This document shows positions 54,119 through 63,919 of a stretch of 64,000 nt of DNA, in pieces. Under the pieces are notes generated by a model. It ran no database searches, was not told the origin of the DNA, and saw nothing but the letters and a program-made list of their open reading frames with translations. Source of the DNA: Candidatus Ozemibacter sibiricus (lineage in GTDB: Bacteria > Muiribacteriota > Ozemobacteria > Ozemobacterales > Ozemobacteraceae); contig QOQW01000008.1 of assembly GCA_003327425.1 (NCBI GenBank), positions 145,240-209,239 of the forward strand, written 5' to 3'. Every line of letters starts with the position of its first letter. The stretch's first letter is position 1. The translations under genes were made by a program, and so were the position numbers.

Positions 54119-57100
54119 TCAGCCCTCCTTCGCCCGCCATTTCTCGACCTGATAGAAGATGACCGGCACAGCGATGCGGGTCAGACAGGTCGAGGCGATT
54201 TCGCCGAAGACGATCGCGATGGCCAGTCCCTGGAAGATCGGGTCGGTCAGCATGACGGTGGCGCCGATCAGGGTCGACAGCGAGGTCAGCACCATCGGTC
54301 GGAGCCGGATGACCGCCGCCTCGATGACCGCCTTCTCGAGTGTCAGGCCGCGTTGGCGCAGTTCGATGATGAAATCGATCAACAACAGGGAGTTGCGCAC
54401 GATGATACCGGCGCCGGCGATGAAGCCGATCATGGAGGTGGCGGTGAAGAAGGCGCCGAGCAGGGCGTGGCCGGGCAACACGCCGGCCAGGCTGAATGGC
54501 ACTGGCAGCATGATGCCGATGGGAGTGATGAAGTCCTGATACCAGCCGACCATCAGGAAGTAGATCAGCACCATCACGGCGGCGAAGGCCAGCCCCAGGT
54601 CGCGGAAGACCTCGTAGGTGATCTGCCACTCGCCGTCGAACTTCATCGAATAGCCGCTGACCGTCTCGAGCGGCACCTGGGTGTGCCACTGGGTGATGCT
54701 GCCGCCATCGGGCGCGCGCAGCTCGCCGATGGTCTTCACCAGCTTCAGGATCGGATAGACCGGGCTTTCCTCGGCACCGGCCACATCGGCGGTCAGGTAG
54801 ACGACCGGTTGCAGGTTCTTGTGGTACCGGCTCTTGTCGCGCAGCTTTTCCCGCGGGGTGACGACCTCGCCGAGGGGAATCGTCCGGCCGCTGGTCGGCG
54901 AGGCGAGCCGCAAGGCCAGAATCGACTCGAGGCTCGAACGATCAGGCTTGGGCAGCCTGACCAGCAGGGCGACATCTTCCCGTTCGACCGGCATGTGCAT
55001 GAGGCCGACCTGGGCACCGGCGACCAGCATGCGGATGGCCTGCGCGATCTGCTCGGGCGACAGGCCCAGGCGGGCCGCCTTGGGCTGATCGACCTCGAAG
55101 AAGATCTGGCGCTGATCGTCTTCGGTGTAGGTGTCGATATCGACCACGCCGGGTGTCTGCTCGAGCAGGGTGCGGATCTGGCGGGCCACCTGCTGCCGGC
55201 CCTCTTCGTTCGGGCCGTAGACCTCGATCACCAGCGTCTGCAGTACCGGCGGCCCCGGCGGGACCTCGGCGATCTTGGCGTTCGCGCCGGAGCGGCGGGC
55301 GATCTCCTGGATGGGCCCGCGCACGCGCAGGGCGATATCGTGGCTCTTGGCGGTTCGCTTGCCTTTGGGGGCCAGATTGACCTGGATGTCGGCGACATTG
55401 CTGCCCCGGCGCAGGAACCAGTGGCGCACCAGACCGTTGAAATTGAACGGCCCGGCGGTGCCCACATACATTTCGAGGTCGGTGACCTCGGGCACCGTCT
55501 TCAGATACTCGGCGATTTCACGCGTGACCGCCGCGGTGCGTTCGAGCGTGGTGCCTTCGGGCAGGTCGAGCACGACCTGGAACTCGCTCTTGTTGTCAAA
55601 GGGCAGGATCTTGACCTTGACGATCTGCAGCGGCACCAGCAAGATCGCCCCGAGAACGATCAGCCAGGCCCCGATGATGAACCCCCACCGCAACATGGGC
55701 CGCATGACCAACGGTGTGATGATGCGCCGGTAGAAGCGTTCGAAGACGGTCTCGGGCGGCGGCTCGTCGAGCTTGCTGCCCTCGACCGGTTCAGGGAATT
55801 TGACGAACCGGATGGCCGCCCAGGGGGTGACCACGTAGGCGACCAGCAGCGAGAGCATGGCGGCCGCCGCGGTGCCGATCGGGATCGGTTCCATGTACGG
55901 ACCCATCATGCCGCGCACGAAGGCCATCGGCATGACGGCCAGCACGATCGCGATGTTGGCCAGAATGGTCGGATCGCCGATCTCGGCCACTGCCTCCTGG
56001 GCGATCCTCCCGGGATCGCGCCCGCGATTCCTGGGCATGGCGATGTGCCGGATCATGTTTTCGAGCACGACCACGGCATCGTCGGTCAGCAGGCCGATCG
56101 AGAAGATCATGGCGAACAGCGTGATGCGGTTCAGGGTGTAGCCGGCGGCGTAGAACGAGAACATGACCAGGGCCAGCGTCACCGGAATGCTGACCGAGCT
56201 GACCAGTGCCACCCGCAGCGATAGGGTCATGAACAGGATGATCATGACGAGAGCGACCGCCTGCCCCATGCTGGTGAACAGGTCGTCGGCTTTTTCCTGC
56301 GCGGTCTTGCCGTAGTCGCGCGTGACCTGGATGTGGACGCCCTCGGGGATCAAGGTCTGCCTGAGGATGGCCAGCTTCTCCCGGATGACGTCGCCGACGA
56401 AGATGGCGTTGGTGCCCTGGCGCTTGGCGATCGACAGGGTGACGGCGGCGGCCGGCCCGCCTTCGCGCAGGGCGGCCGGCACCTCCGGCAGCTCGGTGGC
56501 GGCGGCCGGGCCGAAATCGATGAAAACGTAGTTGTCGGGCTCGTCGGTGCTGTCGGTGACGGTGGCCACATCGAGCAGCCGGATGGGTCGCTGGCCGCGC
56601 ACCGCCACCACGAGGTTCTCGACGTCTTCGCGCGTCGACAGGAACGATCCGGCTTCGAGGGTCACCAGGGCATCGCCGCGGTCGAACGAGCCGGCCGAGA
56701 ACTTGCGGTTGGCGGCCTGCAAGGCGCTGGTCAGCTCGAACAACGAGACGCCATGGCCGGCCAGGCGGCCGGGATCGACATGCACCACGACCGCGCGAGG
56801 CATGCCGCCGGTCAGCGTGGTCACCGAGACGTCAGGAATGGCTTTCAGGTGCTGCGAGACCTCGGCGGCCACCCGCCGGATCGCCTCGTGATCATACTGG
56901 CGGCTCCAGAAGGTCAAGGCCAGGAAAGGCACGTCGTCGATCGTGCGATTCTTGACGACCGGTCCCACCACCCCGGGCGGAATACGATCTTTGTGATGTT
57001 CGAGCTTTTCGCTCAATTTGACCAGCGAGCGTTCCAGGTCTTCGCCGACCCGGAACCGGACGATGACCATCGCTTGCTCTTCGCTGCTGGTGCTGTAGAC

Positions 57101-57358
57101 ATACTCGACGCCGGGGATCTCCCAGACCAGTTTCTCGAGCGGGCGCACGACCCGGTTCTCGACCTGATCGGCGCTGGCCCCAGGCATGCCCACGAAGATG
57201 TCGACCATGGGCACGATGATCTGGGGTTCCTCTTCCCGCGGAATGATGGTCAGGGCGAAATAGCCGATCAGCAGCGAGGTGATGACCAGCAGCGGGGTCA
57301 GTTTGGAATTGACGAATTTGCCGACGAAACGGCCGCTGAAATTGAGTTCTTGTTCCAT
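54119..57358 (-). CDS. RND-family efflux transporter permease
   Basis: Inner-membrane proton-driven pump of the AcrB/MexF superfamily, 1079 residues. It starts FSGRFVGKFVNSKLTPLLVI, with REEEPQIIVPMVDIFVGMPG and VENRVVRPLEK typical of the group with single proton-relay acidic residues. Twelve membrane helices are expected in two halves, including GLLTDDAVVVLENMIRH in helix 4, with the Asp pair of the proton pathway. Co-transcribed after TolC and the membrane fusion gene; 17 bp separate it from the latter. Substrates (drugs, metals or organic compounds) cannot be told from sequence. Confidence 0.93.
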   Translation of the reverse strand: MEQELNFSGRFVGKFVNSKLTPLLVITSLLIGYFALTIIPREEEPQIIVPMVDIFVGMPGASADQVENRVVRPLEKLVWEIPGVEYVYSTSSEEQAMVIVRFRVGEDLERSLVKLSEKLEHHKDRIPPGVVGPVVKNRTIDDVPFLALTFWSRQYDHEAIRRVAAEVSQHLKAIPDVSVTTLTGGMPRAVVVHVDPGRLAGHGVSLFELTSALQAANRKFSAGSFDRGDALVTLEAGSFLSTREDVENLVVAVRGQRPIRLLDVATVTDSTDEPDNYVFIDFGPAAATELPEVPAALREGGPAAAVTLSIAKRQGTNAIFVGDVIREKLAILRQTLIPEGVHIQVTRDYGKTAQEKADDLFTSMGQAVALVMIILFMTLSLRVALVSSVSIPVTLALVMFSFYAAGYTLNRITLFAMIFSIGLLTDDAVVVLENMIRHIAMPRNRGRDPGRIAQEAVAEIGDPTILANIAIVLAVMPMAFVRGMMGPYMEPIPIGTAAAAMLSLLVAYVVTPWAAIRFVKFPEPVEGSKLDEPPPETVFERFYRRIITPLVMRPMLRWGFIIGAWLIVLGAILLVPLQIVKVKILPFDNKSEFQVVLDLPEGTTLERTAAVTREIAEYLKTVPEVTDLEMYVGTAGPFNFNGLVRHWFLRRGSNVADIQVNLAPKGKRTAKSHDIALRVRGPIQEIARRSGANAKIAEVPPGPPVLQTLVIEVYGPNEEGRQQVARQIRTLLEQTPGVVDIDTYTEDDQRQIFFEVDQPKAARLGLSPEQIAQAIRMLVAGAQVGLMHMPVEREDVALLVRLPKPDRSSLESILALRLASPTSGRTIPLGEVVTPREKLRDKSRYHKNLQPVVYLTADVAGAEESPVYPILKLVKTIGELRAPDGGSITQWHTQVPLETVSGYSMKFDGEWQITYEVFRDLGLAFAAVMVLIYFLMVGWYQDFITPIGIMLPVPFSLAGVLPGHALLGAFFTATSMIGFIAGAGIIVRNSLLLIDFIIELRQRGLTLEKAVIEAAVIRLRPMVLTSLSTLIGATVMLTDPIFQGLAIAIVFGEIASTCLTRIAVPVIFYQVEKWRAKEG

Positions 57359-57375
57359 GTCTGGTTCCCTCCCTG

Positions 57376-58560
57376 TCAGCGGGGGGCGGGCGACACCCTG
57401 ATCTCTTCACCCGGCGCGAGGCCGGACAGGATTTCGATCTGATCGCCGAAGCGGCGGCCGGTCTTGACCAGCCGGAAGACGGCGCGATCCTGGTTGCGCA
57501 CGTGCACTCCCTCCAGCTGTCCCCGCCGCTCGATGCTCGAGATCGGCACCAGCAGCACCTGTTCCTGGCCCTTGACCACCGTGCCGCGAGCGTACATGCC
57601 CGTGCGCAGCCGCGGGTCGTCGTCGAGGGCGATGCGCACGGTGAACGTCAACGACAGCGGATCGCCGGCCGGCACCATCTCGACCACCCGGCCGATGACT
57701 TCCTGCGGGCCGAGCGCGTCGATGCGCACCGCCATGGTGGCTCCTTCGGAAAGGAAGCCCAGCAGGCGCTCGGGAACGATCGCCTCGAACCGGATGCGTC
57801 CGAGATCTTCCAGCACCATCAGCGGCACCCCCGGGGCGGCCAGCGCGCCGGGCTCGACCCGTCGAGCTACGACCCGGCCGGCGAAGGGGGCGCGCACCTC
57901 GGTCAGATCTTTCAGGGTGCTGACTTTGGAGATGCCGGCCCGCGCCTGCTCGTTGCGCGCGCTGATCTGGGCCAGACGCGCCTGCAGCGCGGCGATCTGC
58001 GAGGTGGCCTGGGCCACCTGCGAGCGGGCCTGGTTCAGGCGGTTGACGGCCTGGTCATACTCCTGGCGAGTCACCGATTTCTTGTCATACAGATCCTTGA
58101 TGCGGGCGTGCGAGACCTCGGCCAGGTTCAGTTCGCTCTCCGCTGCTTGCTTGGCGGCCTGAGCCGTGGTGATCTGGCTGCGCACCTCAGCGATGGCGGC
58201 CTGGGCCTCGGCCAGCGAGGCCTGGGCGCCTTGCAGGTCGGAGCCGATCTCCTTGGCGTCGATGCGCACCAGCAGATCTCCCGCGGCGACGGTCTCGCCT
58301 TCGCGCCGCAGGACCTCGACCACATTGCCGAGGATCTTGCTGGAGAGCGTGGTCACCGTGGTCGGCTGAATGGTACCGACCACTTCTTCCGTCAGCGGAA
58401 CCGTGGAGAATGCCGCCTTGTACCAGAGCTGTCCGCTATCAGGACCCTGGGCGAACACAGGTGCTGCCGCGAGCAGCAACCCGACAACCATGGCCAGCGA
58501 CAGACACGAGCGGATGACGCGGGGTGTACGAAAAGCCAGGTCGATCGAACAATACATCAT
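57376..58560 (-). CDS. RND efflux membrane fusion (periplasmic adaptor) protein
   Basis: A 394-residue adaptor linking the pump to the outer-membrane channel. Signal peptide SCLSLAMVVGLLLAAAPVFAQ; barrel-sandwich halves with VVEVLRREGETVAAGDLLVRID and TEVRAPFAGRVVARRVEPGA; long alpha-helical hairpin between them (about 110-215); a C-terminal segment of LVPISSIERRGQLEGVHVRN type. ATG 58560 (ATG ATG after GGAGG) is chosen; the open frame upstream looks non-coding. It lies between the TolC-like and RND genes. Confidence 0.92.
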   Translation of the reverse strand: MMYCSIDLAFRTPRVIRSCLSLAMVVGLLLAAAPVFAQGPDSGQLWYKAAFSTVPLTEEVVGTIQPTTVTTLSSKILGNVVEVLRREGETVAAGDLLVRIDAKEIGSDLQGAQASLAEAQAAIAEVRSQITTAQAAKQAAESELNLAEVSHARIKDLYDKKSVTRQEYDQAVNRLNQARSQVAQATSQIAALQARLAQISARNEQARAGISKVSTLKDLTEVRAPFAGRVVARRVEPGALAAPGVPLMVLEDLGRIRFEAIVPERLLGFLSEGATMAVRIDALGPQEVIGRVVEMVPAGDPLSLTFTVRIALDDDPRLRTGMYARGTVVKGQEQVLLVPISSIERRGQLEGVHVRNQDRAVFRLVKTGRRFGDQIEILSGLAPGEEIRVSPAPR

Positions 58561-58746
58561 GAGGAGACCTCCGGAGCGTCTTGTCAGGAATGGATCAGGG
58601 CCAGGCCCGACCAGGGCATTGGTCGAGGCCCAGAGGGGGCGGATGAGTGGGGTAGGCATGACTGGCCGATCCGAGCGATCGATGTGGCGCATTGGTAGAG
58701 CTATCATCGAGCCCGGTTACGCATGACCCATGCCAAGGTCTCGCCG

Positions 58747-60174
58747 TCACGGGCGAGAAGCCGCGGCGGTCGGCATGGGCGCCGGCTCGGGCATCGGCTC
58801 GCCGGTCGCGGCGCGGTGCAGGAGCGCGCATTTTTCCACGGTGAGTTCGCCCAGCGCCAGCTTCAGGCGGGCGCGGCTGATCGAGTAGTCGTAGAGCGCC
58901 TGCAGGTGGTTCATCTGGTGCGACAGCAGCGCGGTTTCGGCGCCCAGCAGGTCGCTGACGATGGCCAGGCCGGCCACGTACCGATTGCGCAGGATGCGCA
59001 GCGCCTCTTCGCTCTGGCGGATGGCCTCCCGACTGACCTGGATGCGGGTCAGGGCGTTGTTGATGGTGAAGACGGCCTCGCGGATCTCGAGGAAGATGCG
59101 ATCGGCCGTGGCCTCGCGCATCTTGGCCAGCCGCTCGGCCTGGGAGCGGGCTTCGCCGGCCTGGTGGCGGGCCTCCCCGCCGTCGACCAGGTTCCAGTCG
59201 GCGCGGGCGAAGACCATCGTGTGGCCATGGCCATCCTGCGACAGGTCGCGGCGGTTGTGCTCGAACTGGGCGCCCACCGCCAGGTGCGGGCGGGTTTTGC
59301 CGCGGGCCATCCGCTCGCGATGGAGCATGGCCTGATAGTCCCGTTCCAATTTCAGATAATCAGGGCGATTGGCCAGGGCTTCCTTCAACAGATCTTGGGG
59401 GTCTTGCTGACAGGTCTCGCAGACCTGCTCCAGGAAGGGCATGGTGAGGTCGAATTCGTCGGCTGAGGGAACGCCCAGCATGGTAGCCAGGCCTTCTCGG
59501 GCGAGACGATACTGGTTGTTGTACCGCAGCAGAGTTTCTTCGTTCTGCGCATGATGAACCTTGGCCTGCAGCAGATCGGCTTCGACCGCTTGCATGGCTT
59601 CGAAGGCGGCGCTGGCGTTGCGCACGCTCTCGCGCGAGGCCTCGACCGCCTTTTCGGCGACGGCCACGCTTTCCCGCGCCAACACCACCTGCAGGTAGGC
59701 CTCGATGGTGTGGAAGATCGTCTGCTGCTTCGCCAGTTCGGTGTCGAGGCGGCTGGCTTGCTCGCCCTGCCGCGCCGCTGCCACCGCATGCCGGTCGATG
59801 CCCCCGAGCGAGAGGGGCTGCAAAATCTGCATGCCGACCTGCAGATTGTTCTCATAGTCAGGATGGTTGAGGCGATTCGGATCGAAATCCGCCATGGTGA
59901 CGCGCTGTTGCTCGAGCTTGGTGCCGAACACCCGCAAAGGGCTGTTCATGCGGCTGTCGGTCGCTGACAGCGAGATCTTGGGGCGGCTCATGGCTTGCGC
60001 CGCGCCGACCTGTTCGCGGGCGGCTCGTTCGCCGGCGGTCATGGCCTTCAACAGAGGGCTGTATTCCACTGCCATCTCGACTGCCCGAGCGATGGACAAC
60101 GGGTCGCCGGCCAGCCCCGGTCGGGGGCAGGCGATCAGCAAGAACAGCATGGCCAGAGCCAAGAGACGTCTCAT
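58747..60174 (-). CDS. TolC-family outer-membrane efflux channel
   Basis: A 475-residue OEP-family protein with signal peptide (LLALAMLFLLIACPRPGLAG). It has the duplicated coiled-coil/barrel halves: LSIARAVEMAVEYSPLLKAM, ARESVAVAEKAVEASRESVRNA, LKEALANRPDYLKLERDY and ISREAIRQSEEAL-like heptads. It forms the outer-membrane pore of the tripartite pump with the two following genes. GGAGG seven bases before the ATG fixes the start. A Cys in the signal region (LLIAC) could be a lipobox-like coincidence. Its presence shows a Gram-negative envelope. Confidence 0.92.
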   Translation of the reverse strand: MRRLLALAMLFLLIACPRPGLAGDPLSIARAVEMAVEYSPLLKAMTAGERAAREQVGAAQAMSRPKISLSATDSRMNSPLRVFGTKLEQQRVTMADFDPNRLNHPDYENNLQVGMQILQPLSLGGIDRHAVAAARQGEQASRLDTELAKQQTIFHTIEAYLQVVLARESVAVAEKAVEASRESVRNASAAFEAMQAVEADLLQAKVHHAQNEETLLRYNNQYRLAREGLATMLGVPSADEFDLTMPFLEQVCETCQQDPQDLLKEALANRPDYLKLERDYQAMLHRERMARGKTRPHLAVGAQFEHNRRDLSQDGHGHTMVFARADWNLVDGGEARHQAGEARSQAERLAKMREATADRIFLEIREAVFTINNALTRIQVSREAIRQSEEALRILRNRYVAGLAIVSDLLGAETALLSHQMNHLQALYDYSISRARLKLALGELTVEKCALLHRAATGEPMPEPAPMPTAAASRP

Positions 60175-60250
60175 GTCGAACCTCCAGGGTCAGAGCATTG
60201 TGTTGCCAGGATTTTCCCATAAAAGAACGTGGGTGGAAACCCCCGCATGA

Positions 60251-60279
60251 ATTATACCTGCCTTGGAGGTCGCAGGCCA
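60251..60279 (-). promoter_or_regulatory. Promoter of the TolC-MFP-RND efflux operon
   Basis: Consensus TATAAT (60251-60256, minus strand) with TGGCCT 17 bp upstream (60274-60279). It lies about 77 bp before the TolC ATG and directly after the redoxin-gene terminator. Confidence 0.55.
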
Positions 60280-60287
60280 GACCGTCA

Positions 60288-60326
60288 CGAAAAAGCGGGA
60301 CGATGACTGGAGTCATCGTCCCGCCC
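60288..60326 (-). terminator. Intrinsic terminator of the redoxin operon
   Basis: GCGGGACGATGAC and GTCATCGTCCCGC make a perfect 13-bp stem with a TGGA/TCCA loop (60295-60324), followed leftward by TTTTT. It is a textbook factor-independent terminator, 45 bp after the redoxin stop. Confidence 0.92.
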
Positions 60327-60370
60327 AGGAACGGTCACCTGAAGGACTCGAGGGAATCAGGACCAGGGAT

Positions 60371-61072
60371 TCAATATTTCACGCTGCATCCATAGGGGGT
60401 GGTACGGGTCGGTTCGGGAATGGGCTGCCCGGCCAGGCCGGCTTCGAGAACCTGCCTGACGTGAGGAATCGCTTTGGCCACGTCGGCCGGGTCGGTCGAC
60501 CGGATGCTGTCGATGGCTCCTTGGTAGACCACCACTCCTTCGGGGTTGATGACGAACAGATGCGGGGTCGTTTTTGCATCATAGAGTCGGCCCACCTCGC
60601 CGGTCGGGTCGAGCAGGACGGCCGTGGCGGCCACCTTCTGCGCAGCCATCCGCTCCTTCCAGGTTTCAGGGGGCAGATGCCCCTGCTTGCCGGGGGCCGA
60701 CGAGCAGATCGACCACCAGATCACGCCTTTTTCCGTGAAGGTTCTCTGCAGATCTTGCATATTCCCGGAATCGTAGTGCTTGCGCACGAAGGGACAATCA
60801 TAGTTGGTCCATTCCAACACGACCCATTTGCCGGCCGCCTCGGCCAGGGAATGAGTCTTCCCATCGACGTCTGGCAGGGAAAAGGTCGGTGCTTTGGCGC
60901 CGTTCTCGACGCCGGCGACGGCCGGTTTCGCCGGATCGGCCGGTTGGGCGGTCGCGGTCGGACGGGCCGGAGCCGGTTCGGCGGGTTTGTCAGGATCGAC
61001 GGCCCGGGCGGTCACGGCAGAAACGACCACCAGCAGGGCCAGCAGTCCGATGAACCAATGAACTCGCGTCAT
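60371..61072 (-). CDS. Exported peroxiredoxin-like (AhpC/TSA, thioredoxin-fold) protein
   Basis: A 233-residue protein with signal peptide (WFIGLLALLVVVSAVTARA), an Ala/Pro spacer and a redoxin domain (GAKAPTFSLPDVDGKTHSL, VVLEWTNYDCPFVRKHYDSG). The active-site-like DCPFVRKHY holds a single Cys, as in the PRXL/one-Cys redoxin-like group found in many environmental bacteria. ATG 61072 behind GGAGAG is chosen over an upstream TTG. It lies 62 bp after the DsbD-alpha-like gene, with a hairpin between. Confidence 0.8.
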   Translation of the reverse strand: MTRVHWFIGLLALLVVVSAVTARAVDPDKPAEPAPARPTATAQPADPAKPAVAGVENGAKAPTFSLPDVDGKTHSLAEAAGKWVVLEWTNYDCPFVRKHYDSGNMQDLQRTFTEKGVIWWSICSSAPGKQGHLPPETWKERMAAQKVAATAVLLDPTGEVGRLYDAKTTPHLFVINPEGVVVYQGAIDSIRSTDPADVAKAIPHVRQVLEAGLAGQPIPEPTRTTPYGCSVKY

Positions 61073-61107
61073 GATTGATGCTCTCCTCAAATGTAGACGG
61101 GTCTGAC

Positions 61108-61136
61108 AGCGACCCTGCCAGAGACCTGGGGTCGCT
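61108..61136 (-). other. Hairpin at the junction of the DsbD-like and redoxin genes
   Basis: AGCGACCC and GGGTCGCT form a perfect 8-bp stem over the DsbD-like gene stop, without a T-run. It may be an mRNA-stability or processing element inside the operon. Confidence 0.35.
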
Positions 61137-62022
61137 ATCGCGTGACGACAGGGATAGATACTTCTACCGCGCCCCAGCCGGCGATCGGCTCGGGACCCCA
61201 GCCGCCCGCTCCCGTCAGCACCCCTTTCAGGGTGGGGCCGGGGTCGGCGAACCCGCGTTCGACGATCAGCGTGGCGGGTCTGCCCTCGGCAGGCGGCTCC
61301 AGGATCTGGGGCGCACTGGGTTTGATGGCATCAGAAGTGAAGGGGAAGAAGTGGACGGTACCAGGCACTGATTGGCCGGCAGGGGGAGTGATGGCGATCC
61401 GGTATTTCTGGTCGGGGGTGGCGGTGGCCTCGAATACCCAACCCGCCGGCGTTCCGGGCAGCCGGTGGCGCCCTTCCGCAAAGAGCTTCTGCCAGCGTTC
61501 ATCGCGGGCGGGCGGTTCGGCCGTCACCGGCAGAGTGAGCTGCAGGGCGGCCTCGAATGGCAGACAGGCGTCGGCGCTGCACAACAAACCTGAAACATCC
61601 ATTCTGATGGAATGCCTTTCCCCAGGAACGACCGATGGCGGAACCTGAATGGTACAAAGGAACAAGGCATTTCCTTCATACCCGTAGATCACCTCACCTG
61701 CCCCTGGCAGACGGGTGGGGAACGGCCACTGCACTTCTCCGGCCTGGAACCCTGGGGGCAGGGTGAAGGTGAAGGTCGGGGGCATGCCGGAGTCGCCGGG
61801 GTTCATCCAATAGGCGTGCCAGCCTTCTTTGAAGGTCATGTGGATCCCGACCGTGAGGGGCTGGCCGGGGGCCATTCCAGTGGCCTCCGAGATCAGTTGG
61901 AGGCGGACCTGTTCGGTTTCGACCGTGTCGGGAAGCCCCGTGGCGAGGAGCGGCCCCGCCCCGGCGGCCAAGGCGAGCATGGTACCCAGGACCATCAGCC
62001 AGATCGAAAGGCAGACACGCAT
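61135..62022 (-). CDS. Stand-alone DsbD N-terminal (alpha) domain protein
   Basis: A 295-residue exported protein with signal helix (IWLMVLGTMLALAAGAGPLLA). It matches the periplasmic alpha domain of thiol:disulfide interchange protein DsbD: GWHAYWMNPGDSGMPP, FTLPPGFQAGEVQWPFP, YGYEGNALFL and the paired cysteines in LLCSADACLPFEA. DsbD itself adds a membrane part and a thioredoxin-like domain, both absent here. The product could receive electrons from another membrane reductase and pass them to the following redoxin-like protein; this pairing is inferred. GGAGG six bases before ATG 62022 supports the start. Confidence 0.8.
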   Translation of the reverse strand: MRVCLSIWLMVLGTMLALAAGAGPLLATGLPDTVETEQVRLQLISEATGMAPGQPLTVGIHMTFKEGWHAYWMNPGDSGMPPTFTFTLPPGFQAGEVQWPFPTRLPGAGEVIYGYEGNALFLCTIQVPPSVVPGERHSIRMDVSGLLCSADACLPFEAALQLTLPVTAEPPARDERWQKLFAEGRHRLPGTPAGWVFEATATPDQKYRIAITPPAGQSVPGTVHFFPFTSDAIKPSAPQILEPPAEGRPATLIVERGFADPGPTLKGVLTGAGGWGPEPIAGWGAVEVSIPVVTR

Positions 62023-62211
62023 GACGAACCTCCACTTCAAGCAAGGACGATGCCAGGATGGTCGGTTCCTACCACCAGGATGCGAGGAAGACGGTCTCTG
62101 TCAGGTCGATCGGCTGGCCGGCATGACCGACCGGCGGGGGAACGGTCGACCATTTAGACCCCGGGGTTCACCCAAAGTTCCCATCCGCTGTTTCAGATGA
62201 AATCCAGCTGC

Positions 62212-62247
62212 TCGGGCCGCAGAATGAAAGGCTTTCCTCTGGCCCGA
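62212..62247. other. Nested inverted repeat downstream of the permease
   Basis: TCGGGCC and GGCCCGA enclose a smaller GAAA/TTTC hairpin. It lies just beyond the leftward permease stop and could aid termination, but no T-run follows. Confidence 0.35.
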
Positions 62248-62279
62248 AACTTGGGAGATCCGACCCAGCAGGTGGCGGG

Positions 62280-63686
62280 TCAGGCTGAACTGGTGGCTTC
62301 TGGCGATCGTCGCGCGAACAGGAACAGCCCCAACGCGCCGAACAGGAGCGGCCCGCCGCCGATCTGCAGCTCGTAGATCAGCACGTCGCTGGGGGTGGTC
62401 AGGTCCTTCCCGGGGAAGAAGGGCAGGATGATGGCCAGCAGCACCGAGGCGAGCCCGGTCAGGCTGACCGCCCAGGCGCCGAGCGTGCCGCCGGGCACCC
62501 GGCAGGGGCGCGGCACGTCGGGGTAGCGCCGCCGCAGGGCCAGGAACGCGACGAACAGGAAGACATACGGAATGAAGTAGGCGATGGTGCACATCATCAC
62601 CAGCGCTTCGTAGAAGGCATTCACCGTGGGCAGGAAGGAGATCGCCACCGTTACGACGGTGATGAACCCGGCCTGGACCAGCATGGCGTTGCCTGGCATG
62701 TCGAACGCGTTCAGGCGCGTCAGGGCGGGGGGCAGGATGCCCTCCTTGGTGCTCTCGAACAGCATCTTGATGGGACCGATGACCCAGACGCTGATGCCGC
62801 CGAGGCTGCCGATGGTGATCAGCAGCACCATCACCGGCACCAGCCAGGGCAGGCCGAGGTCGGCGGCGAGGAGCTGCACCGCATCCATGATGCCGCTGGC
62901 CGAACCGATCTTCTCGGGCGGCGCCATCAGGGTCATGGCGACGGTGCCGGCGATATAGAGCAGGGCGATGAGGAGGGCCGACCACAGGGTGGCTCGCGGG
63001 AACGTGCGCGGCGGGTCTTCGGTCTCCCCGGCCATGATGGGAGTGACTTCGATGCCGGCCATAGCGAACATCAGGCTCGACAGCAGGGAGATGTTCTCGA
63101 ACCCGCTCAGCGAGGGCACCATCGCGGCGAGCGAATACTCGGTGGCGGCCGGGCGCTGCCAGAGCGCGACCGACAGCACGCCGAGACCGATCAGCAGACC
63201 GCCAGGCACCACGGTGCCCAGCACCGCCGCGGCGTTGATCAGCCATTTGCCGATCTGCAGCCCGCGCAGGTTGAACAGGGTCACCCCCCAGAACACCACC
63301 AGGATCGTCGCGCAGACGTAGAGCTTGTTCTTGGCCAGCTCCGGGTCGATCAGGAAGGCGAGGGTGACCGCCACGTAGGTCAGCAGCGAGGGATAGTAGA
63401 ACAGGTTGTTGACCCAGTAGAACCAGGCGGTCAGGAAGCCCCATTTCTCGCCGAAGGCCCGGCGCACCCAGGCGTAGACCCCGCCCTGGTCGGGCCAGGC
63501 GGTGGCCAGCTCGGCGGCGACCAGGCCGATCGGGACGAAGAACAACGCGGCGGCCAGCAGCCACAGGACTGGGGCTGCGGCGCCGTAGCCCGCCGCCATC
63601 GGGATCCAGCGCAGCCCGACGATGGCAGTGACATTCATCATGATCAAATCGGTCTGGCGGAGGATTTTGGTTTTATCTCTTGTCAT
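62280..63686 (-). CDS. APC-superfamily amino-acid permease
   Basis: A 468-residue inner-membrane transporter with about 12 predicted helices. It starts ILRQTDLIMMNVTAIVGLRW, then AELATAWPDQGGVYAWVRRAFG and GFLTAWFYWVNNLFYYPSLL, which resemble the glutamate/GABA antiporter-type group. The unwound-helix GxG motif typical of APC proteins appears as VGLRWIP, a diverged form. ATG 63686 is chosen (GGAGGG seven bases upstream); ATG 63690 in another frame gives no homologous protein. Substrate unknown. Confidence 0.9.
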   Translation of the reverse strand: MTRDKTKILRQTDLIMMNVTAIVGLRWIPMAAGYGAAAPVLWLLAAALFFVPIGLVAAELATAWPDQGGVYAWVRRAFGEKWGFLTAWFYWVNNLFYYPSLLTYVAVTLAFLIDPELAKNKLYVCATILVVFWGVTLFNLRGLQIGKWLINAAAVLGTVVPGGLLIGLGVLSVALWQRPAATEYSLAAMVPSLSGFENISLLSSLMFAMAGIEVTPIMAGETEDPPRTFPRATLWSALLIALLYIAGTVAMTLMAPPEKIGSASGIMDAVQLLAADLGLPWLVPVMVLLITIGSLGGISVWVIGPIKMLFESTKEGILPPALTRLNAFDMPGNAMLVQAGFITVVTVAISFLPTVNAFYEALVMMCTIAYFIPYVFLFVAFLALRRRYPDVPRPCRVPGGTLGAWAVSLTGLASVLLAIILPFFPGKDLTTPSDVLIYELQIGGGPLLFGALGLFLFARRSPEATSSA

Positions 63687-63919
63687 CCATGATCCCTCCC
63701 TCCTCCCGCTTAGCACAATCGATGTGTCGATGCCAAGTCCCGAATGCATCATCATATTCTGTTTTGCAGCCATTCATGCCCTGCCAGTTTACCAGGATGC
63801 CCCTGAGTGGACTTGCGAGCCTGTGGCCTGAATCCGTTTTGCGAACATTCGGTACACAGGCTCCTCGGTCTGAGCATGTGCATTCGGTTAGGGCCTCAAA
63901 CATTGGATAGATCATGAAT

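Noticed and set aside
54353..56224. 623-codon plus-strand frame opposite the RND pump
   Set aside because: Translation is dominated by Asp/His/Gln typical of antisense GC-rich DNA; the RND permease is certain.
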